DNA of 64,000 nt from CALNXN01 sp942490645 (GTDB lineage Bacteria; Pseudomonadota; Alphaproteobacteria; Rhodobacterales; Rhodobacteraceae): the NCBI GenBank assembly GCA_942490645.1, contig CALNXN010000005.1:310001-374000 (forward strand), given 5' to 3'. The position numbers and the translations under genes were made by a program. Below the pieces are notes generated by a model. That model was not told the DNA's origin, searched no databases, and saw nothing but the letters and a program-made list of their open reading frames with translations. This document shows positions 59,560 to 64,000 of this stretch, piece by piece (position 1 is the stretch's first letter; every line of letters starts with the position of its first letter).

Positions 59560-59652
59560 TTGGATGCCCGTTTTTGCAAGGTTGCGGCGACTTGGACTGC
59601 CCTCATGGCAGACGGGCGGGGTTTAGGCGCATCCGGGGTCTTGGCAAGCACC

Positions 59653-60567
59653 TTAGCGCAAAACGTATTCGACGATTTCAGTGCGTTGAACCGGCAGGAA
59701 ATTGTCATCGGCAATCATCGTCAGACGGGTTCGGCCCTGCGTGTCGGTCCAGATGGCGATGCCTTCGAGATTGCCGTGACGGCGCAGCGGTGTTTCGAGC
59801 ACTGTCTCGATTGGCTGAATGTTGTCGGGTTGCGGCGAGATGGTGCGCACCCGTGAGCGAAATCCAAACGGATAGACATCACGTTCCAGAATAAAGAGCC
59901 GCCCGTCAGGCCCGAAATCCGCCCCAACGGGCCGAAAGCGGCTGTCGATGGGCAACACAAACGGTTGCTGCCATTTCTCGCCCTGCGCACGGCGATAGAT
60001 CAGCGTGGCCTCCGCACCACGGCCCGGTCTTTCGACAATGGTGAAAAGCGTGTTCTGGTCGTCAACGGCCAAAGCCTCCATACCACCGTTGCTGTTGAAC
60101 GTGCGCCACGCAGTGGAATAGGACTCCCATCGCGCCGGGGCGCCTGGTGCATCATAGGCCCACACCCTGTCTACGCCCTCGAATGACACGATCACTTCGC
60201 CCGATGTCCGCTGCGCCAATCCTTCCGCGTCAACGCGGGGGATAATTGTGGGCACGCCTTTGTCGTCGAGAAGCGGCATGGCGCTGTCGACGGTGACGCC
60301 GATCAGCATATCGTCCTCGCGCTGCAACGTTCCATGTACGATATGGCCGCGGTCGGTGACCGCCACAAAACCGAGCCCGTCGGCAGAGATTTCCAATCCA
60401 GAAAAGCCGCCGAACCAATCTGCGCTTTGCGTCCATGTCAAACTGGACAAATACTGGGCGGATTGATCAGCGTCCGCCGCATAGGGCGCAGGCGGCAGGA
60501 AATACACCCACACTGCGGCTACCAGAGCTGCAACTACCGCTAGTTTGATTGCAAGACGGCGGAGCAT
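59653..60567 (-). CDS. Esterase-like activity of phytase family protein
   Basis: 304 residues with an N-terminal membrane/signal helix (LAIKLAVVAALVAAVWVYF). Beta-propeller-like sequence with FGGFSGLEISADGLGFVAVT, DAEGLAQRTSGEVIVSFEG and RHGNLEGIAIWTD matches the phytase-like esterase family. Probably periplasmic and calcium dependent; substrate unknown. Its start lies 28 bp inside mepA, so the two are co-translated. Confidence 0.85.
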   Translation of the reverse strand: MLRRLAIKLAVVAALVAAVWVYFLPPAPYAADADQSAQYLSSLTWTQSADWFGGFSGLEISADGLGFVAVTDRGHIVHGTLQREDDMLIGVTVDSAMPLLDDKGVPTIIPRVDAEGLAQRTSGEVIVSFEGVDRVWAYDAPGAPARWESYSTAWRTFNSNGGMEALAVDDQNTLFTIVERPGRGAEATLIYRRAQGEKWQQPFVLPIDSRFRPVGADFGPDGRLFILERDVYPFGFRSRVRTISPQPDNIQPIETVLETPLRRHGNLEGIAIWTDTQGRTRLTMIADDNFLPVQRTEIVEYVLR

Positions 60568-61448
60568 TGCGCAGGTAAATCAGCCAGCACAAGCTCGCGG
60601 CGGGGTTTACGGACGGGCGGGTTCGGGTCGGGCGGTGGCGGGTTGAGGATGTTGTTCACCCATTGTTGTGCATCGGCACAGCCGTCACCTGCAGGCGGTG
60701 GGGCTTGATCGACACAGCCGCGCGCCCCGCGTGGACAGGCCAGCCGTACATGGAAATGGTAGTGATGCCCGTACCAAGGCCGGATTTTGCGCAACCAACT
60801 GCGATCTCCTTTGGCATCTTTGCACATCTGAACCTTGGCACCGGGAAAGATGAAAATCCGCGCCACGCGCGGGTCGGAGGCCGCTGCTTTGAGCAAGTCA
60901 TGGTGTTGGCGCGTCCAGTTTTCGTTGGTGAAGGCACCATTGGCGCGCCGCATCGAAATCGAAGAAATGCTTTCGCGCTCCGCTTCCGACAGCGCGATGT
61001 TTGTCGCTGGACGCAACCAGATATCGGCATCCAGTCCGACCTGATGGCTCGCGTGGCCGGTTAGCATCGGACCGCCGCGTGGTTGGCTCAGGTCGCCTAC
61101 ATAAATGCCTTGCCAGCCGGGCAGGCGGGCCGCTTTTGCCGACAGATCTTGCACATAGTCGACAGTTTCAGGATGGGCCCAATTGCGGTTGCGGGACAAT
61201 CGCATCGCCTGCCAAGTTGGACCGGTTTCCGCCAGTTGTTGTGCACCTGCGACGCAGCCTTTGTTGTACGTGCCGTGTGGCGCAGGCGCTTGTGCAGACC
61301 CACCACGCTTGGCGCCAAACAGTTGTTTGGCCGGATCGCCCGATGAACTGACGACCGCGATACGTTGGCGGGTATCTTGCGGGGATGTGCCACAGGCGGC
61401 CAAGCCAACTGCGAGGCAAAGAACGACGAGAAATCGGGGCAGGATCAT
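60540..61448 (-). CDS. mepA: MepA, penicillin-insensitive murein endopeptidase
   Basis: 302 residues with a lipoprotein-type signal (LAVGLAAC, Cys19). Zinc-binding motifs are GHASHQVGLDAD (His135 and Asp142 region) and YGHHYHFHVRL near residue 230. It cleaves D-Ala-meso-DAP cross-links in peptidoglycan. The C terminus carries a Pro-rich segment and extra cysteines. AGGGAG lies upstream of the ATG. Confidence 0.94.
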   Translation of the reverse strand: MILPRFLVVLCLAVGLAACGTSPQDTRQRIAVVSSSGDPAKQLFGAKRGGSAQAPAPHGTYNKGCVAGAQQLAETGPTWQAMRLSRNRNWAHPETVDYVQDLSAKAARLPGWQGIYVGDLSQPRGGPMLTGHASHQVGLDADIWLRPATNIALSEAERESISSISMRRANGAFTNENWTRQHHDLLKAAASDPRVARIFIFPGAKVQMCKDAKGDRSWLRKIRPWYGHHYHFHVRLACPRGARGCVDQAPPPAGDGCADAQQWVNNILNPPPPDPNPPVRKPRRELVLADLPAQCSAVLQSN

Positions 61449-61520
61449 GGAGCATGGTCTCCCTTTGAGTTCGTGTCATCTTAGCAGGATCAGACCGTTT
61501 GCGAAAAGCCCCTGCGTGGA

Positions 61521-62897
61521 TCATTGTTTCGTTTGATCGCCTTTTGGGTTGACCCAGATAAGCAAAACCAAGGCCGCCAAGAACAGGCCGATCACAGGCG
61601 ACAAGCCAAGACGCGCATTCTGAGTAAGTGTAGTAACCAAGCTGATAAGTGCAGGGGCCAGAAAAGCCGTGGCTTTGCCCGACAGTGCGAACAAGCCAAA
61701 GGCTTCGGTTGGGCGGTCGGGGTTGGCATGCCGGACCATCATGGTGCGCGAGGCCGCGTATATCGCCCCACCAGCGCCCCCGATGGCAGCGCCGCAAATG
61801 TAGAATACCGTGTCAGGCAGCGTGGACCCTTCGGCGAGGGGAATGCCGAAGAATGTCTCGCGGGACATGCCCACAATGGTCGAACACACGATGATCAGAA
61901 TATATATACACACGCGGATGACGGGTTTGGGGCCAAAACGCGCATCAAAAAGACCGCCGATGTAGGTTGCAATGGCTGCTGTGACCGCGCCAATGATGCC
62001 AAAGATCGCGATGTTCATCAGGCTCCAGTCAAGAACAAGGCGCGCGTAAACACCGCCAAATCCATAGAGCGCGTTCAGCGCATCGCGGTAGAGCATGGAA
62101 GAGCCAAGGTAGGCTGCCAGGCTGCGCCGTGCCGCGATCTGTTTCAGCGATTCCCACAAGTCCGCCATGGCCGCGCGGAACCCACCCTGTTTGGTGGCCG
62201 GGGCCGGTTCGCGAACCCACATGAAGTAAGGGACCATGAAAACCACGAACCATATCGCGATCAAAGGGCCGACGATGCGTGTTCCTTCCTTTTGGGCCGG
62301 ATCAAGGCCAAACGCGGGGTCAAGCCCGATCAGTGTCTGGCCGGTATCTGCATTGGCCTCAAAGAAGAACAGCAACATGGCGAACAGTGAAACAACGCCG
62401 CCCCAATAGCCCAGAGACGCCCCTGTTCCACTGATTTTGCCAATGGCTTCCTGCCCGCCCAAAGACGGTAACTGCGCGTTCACGAAAATCAGAGCGAATT
62501 CAGCCGCGACAAATCCGATGGCAAACGCGTAGAGGCAGAACCAGATCGCAGACCCGTCCGGAACCATGTACCACAGGGCTGCGGTTGCGATCACATAGAC
62601 GACGGAAAACCCAATGATCCAGGGCATTCGCCGCCCGGTGCTGTCGGCATAGGCACCAATGACGGGCCCGAGAAACGCGATGAATAATCCGGCGAGAAGC
62701 TGTCCATTGGCCCACACACTTTGTGCTGTGGCATCCGCAGCATTCTCCGCAAGACCATTGGCCATGAAATAATCGGTGGCGACACCAGCAAAATATGGGC
62801 CAAAAATAAATGTCAGCCCAAGTGTGTAGAACGGCTGCGTCGCCCAGTCGAAGGCCATCCACCCCCAGATGCGTTTGCGCGCGGTCACGTCCGACAT
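61521..62897 (-). CDS. MFS transporter of the UMF1/Atg22-like family
   Basis: 458 residues with twelve predicted helices. N-terminal WGWMAFDWATQPFYTLGLTF is the family hallmark (the FDWA block), as is GAYADSTGRRMPW. Atg22 relatives export amino acids in fungi; bacterial substrates are not known. The ATG at 62897 has GGGATGGA upstream. Confidence 0.9.
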   Translation of the reverse strand: MSDVTARKRIWGWMAFDWATQPFYTLGLTFIFGPYFAGVATDYFMANGLAENAADATAQSVWANGQLLAGLFIAFLGPVIGAYADSTGRRMPWIIGFSVVYVIATAALWYMVPDGSAIWFCLYAFAIGFVAAEFALIFVNAQLPSLGGQEAIGKISGTGASLGYWGGVVSLFAMLLFFFEANADTGQTLIGLDPAFGLDPAQKEGTRIVGPLIAIWFVVFMVPYFMWVREPAPATKQGGFRAAMADLWESLKQIAARRSLAAYLGSSMLYRDALNALYGFGGVYARLVLDWSLMNIAIFGIIGAVTAAIATYIGGLFDARFGPKPVIRVCIYILIIVCSTIVGMSRETFFGIPLAEGSTLPDTVFYICGAAIGGAGGAIYAASRTMMVRHANPDRPTEAFGLFALSGKATAFLAPALISLVTTLTQNARLGLSPVIGLFLAALVLLIWVNPKGDQTKQ

Positions 62898-62963
62898 ATT
62901 TCCATCCCTCAATTGCGCACAGGTAGAGCAGGCAAGTGTGCGCGGTGCAAGGTCAGGTTTTCC

Positions 62964-63512
62964 TTAGCTTTGGACGTGGTCCTGCATCGGCGGCCATGGG
63001 CGCAGGTTTTCGGCGTGAACCCACGCGGTGACCCATTCGGGCATGGGTGGGCTGGATTGGTTTTGCTCCAATGCTTCGGCAACGCGTGCAGGAGAGATCA
63101 TTTTGCCATTTTGCAGAGCCGCAGTGCGGTACACCACGTGGCTGGCGCATTCGCCGTCGGATTTCCACATTGATTGCTCCAGATAAATGAACCTGTCGTC
63201 CCAGCACAAAACGCGGCTGCGCACAGTGATACGGTTGAATGCCGTGATCCTGCGGCGGTATCGAACGACGCTTCCCGCCACGGTAAGCGTCCATTTTTCG
63301 CGAAAAAGCGCCGCGATTAACCCGCCACGCTGTGCCATTCCAAAGCGGCCCAGATCATAAAGTGTAAGCATGCGGCCGTTATTGAGTTCGGCGAAGAAAT
63401 CAAGATCCCACGGCCAGCAGATGTGGTGCGAGGTATGCACGTCACCCAGTTTGAGCGGCGGCAATCGGCGCGCCAGAATGATATCTTTGATAAAGCGAAC
63501 AAATGGATACAT
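62964..63512 (-). CDS. Acyl-CoA thioesterase (hot-dog fold, 4HBT-like)
   Basis: 182 residues. The hot-dog core shows DLDFFAELNNGRMLTLYDLG, equivalent to the D-x-(F/Y)-x-H-(V/L)-NN-x-x-Y region of 4-hydroxybenzoyl-CoA thioesterases. Conserved later strands read GSVVRYRRRITAFNRITV. It probably hydrolyses acyl-CoA thioesters. GAGGTGG precedes the ATG. A TetR/NemR-like operator lies 21 bp upstream. Confidence 0.87.
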   Translation of the reverse strand: MYPFVRFIKDIILARRLPPLKLGDVHTSHHICWPWDLDFFAELNNGRMLTLYDLGRFGMAQRGGLIAALFREKWTLTVAGSVVRYRRRITAFNRITVRSRVLCWDDRFIYLEQSMWKSDGECASHVVYRTAALQNGKMISPARVAEALEQNQSSPPMPEWVTAWVHAENLRPWPPMQDHVQS

Positions 63513-63531
63513 GGGACCACCTCATTTTGAC

Positions 63532-63547
63532 TGGACCAGTCGGTCTA
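63532..63547 (-). promoter_or_regulatory. TetR/NemR-type operator before the thioesterase gene
   Basis: The minus strand reads TAGACCGACTGGTCCA, differing by one base from the palindrome TAGACC-N4-GGTCTA known for NemR-like TetR repressors. A second nested palindrome, GACTGGACCAGTC (63529-63541), overlaps it. It is positioned for repression of the thioesterase gene. No TetR gene lies in this window. Confidence 0.55.
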
Positions 63548-63641
63548 TTTTGTCGCTATGTCAACCATTTCTTCAGGGCGCGCTTGCCTTTTGCAACCTT
63601 TTGCTTAAGTGAGAGGCACAGTTCGGGAAAGGACCACATTG

Positions 63642-63929
63642 ATGCAATCGCTGTTCGAAATTCTGATGCTGCTGCTGAATGTGCTTTGGTTCTTTATCAT
63701 TGCTCATGTGATCATGAGTTGGTTGATCAACTTTCAAGTGCTTAACACGCACCAACCGCTGGTCTCTCAGATCTGGTATGGGCTGAATCGTTTGCTGGAA
63801 CCGATTTACACGCCGGTAAGGCGGATTTTGCCGCAAATGGGCGGTATTGATCTGGCTCCGTTGGCGGTGCTTTTGGGCGTAGCTGCGCTTCGCATCATTT
63901 TGGTGAACAACTACGCGCTGTTCGTTTAG
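63642..63929 (+). CDS. yggT: YggT family membrane protein
   Basis: 95 residues with two hydrophobic regions: an N-terminal helix (ILMLLLNVLWFFIIAHVIM) and a C-terminal one around LAPLAVLLGVAALRIILV. The intervening LLEPIYTPVRRILPQMGGID is the YGGT signature. Linked to membrane homeostasis and osmotic tolerance in some bacteria; function not settled. AAAGGA lies upstream of the ATG at 63642. Confidence 0.93.
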   Translation: MQSLFEILMLLLNVLWFFIIAHVIMSWLINFQVLNTHQPLVSQIWYGLNRLLEPIYTPVRRILPQMGGIDLAPLAVLLGVAALRIILVNNYALFV

Positions 63930-63947
63930 CGACACGCTCGGTTGCTT

Positions 63948-63972
63948 CTTCCCTTCCGGGGGGAGTTTATTT
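63948..63972 (+). terminator. Intrinsic terminator after yggT
   Basis: A 6-bp stem (CTTCCC / GGGGAG, one G-U pair) with a 6-nt loop is followed by TTTATTT, 18 bp after the yggT stop. Similar CCTTCCGGGGGGAG-type terminators are, as I recall, frequent in Roseobacter intergenic regions. Confidence 0.7.
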
Positions 63973-64000
63973 GGAAAGATGAAGGTGAAGCACTTGTTCA

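Noticed and set aside
59560..59652. Possible preQ1 riboswitch before yhhQ
   Set aside because: The leader shows only a short CTGCC/GGCAG hairpin and none of the conserved preQ1 pseudoknot elements I know.
63979..64000. ATG near the right edge that might start a plus-strand gene
   Set aside because: Only seven codons are visible and it lies directly after the terminator-type sequence without a well-placed ribosome site.
1..64000. tRNA, rRNA, insertion sequences, prophage, CRISPR arrays
   Set aside because: Looked for and not seen; no repeat arrays, transposase or integrase sequences were recognisable.

Overview
The window is chromosomal DNA from an alphaproteobacterium, most likely a marine Rhodobacterales (Roseobacter-group) species. 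Three things suggest this: the flaF-flbT pair after a single flagellin, the ubiB-ubiE / mutM / enoyl-CoA hydratase arrangement, and the overall gene families and moderate-to-high GC. No tRNA, rRNA, insertion sequence, phage gene or CRISPR array was found. Assignments come from reading the proteins directly; no database search was possible.

Layout. (1) 1-5715: housekeeping genes: a partial XRE regulator, a thiolase, ubiE-ubiB, mutM and an enoyl-CoA hydratase. (2) 5716-6185: a gene-poor stretch with a probable decayed gene tail. (3) 6186-19562: a polyamine block. It has two complete polyamine-type ABC importers, one on the minus strand (6186-11736) and one on the plus strand (14241-18237). They flank a class III aminotransferase and a FadR-type GntR regulator, and the block ends with a PuuB-like oxidase. 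Uptake and catabolism of putrescine-like compounds is the obvious joint role. (4) 19573-52112: a nearly complete flagellar cluster. It encodes rod, hook, filament, rings, export apparatus, ATPase and stator, plus FlaF/FlbT. fliG and fliM are not present. Several members are less ordinary: a MotE-like protein and a 758-residue periplasmic protein translationally coupled to MotA, two FliL proteins, a split FlgJ, a FliJ-like coiled-coil protein and a polysaccharide-flippase-like membrane protein. (5) 52245-63929: mixed genes: MFS and DMT transporters, TrhO, pncA-pncB (NAD salvage), ArfB, a SpoIIAA/STAS-like protein, YhhQ, a phytase-like esterase, MepA, an Atg22-like MFS protein, a thioesterase and YggT.

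Regulatory signals. CtrA-like gapped sites (TTAA-N7-TTAA with one mismatch) occur in five intergenic regions of the flagellar cluster, including the one before the flippase-like gene. I did not see them in the non-flagellar intergenic regions I inspected. The flagellin Shine-Dalgarno lies in a hairpin loop directly before the start codon, a plausible FlbT target. The same 11-mer precedes both the aminotransferase and the potF-like gene and may be the GntR operator.

Most notable candidates: (a) a compact minus-strand RNA locus at 58701-58875 with a Shine-Dalgarno perfectly complementary to the 16S rRNA tail, an 18-codon ORF, a branched hairpin fold, an internal CCUCCU and a strong terminator; (b) a rhizobial-style MotC/MotE-like stator module; (c) an apparent +1 base in pncA that lengthens it into pncB.
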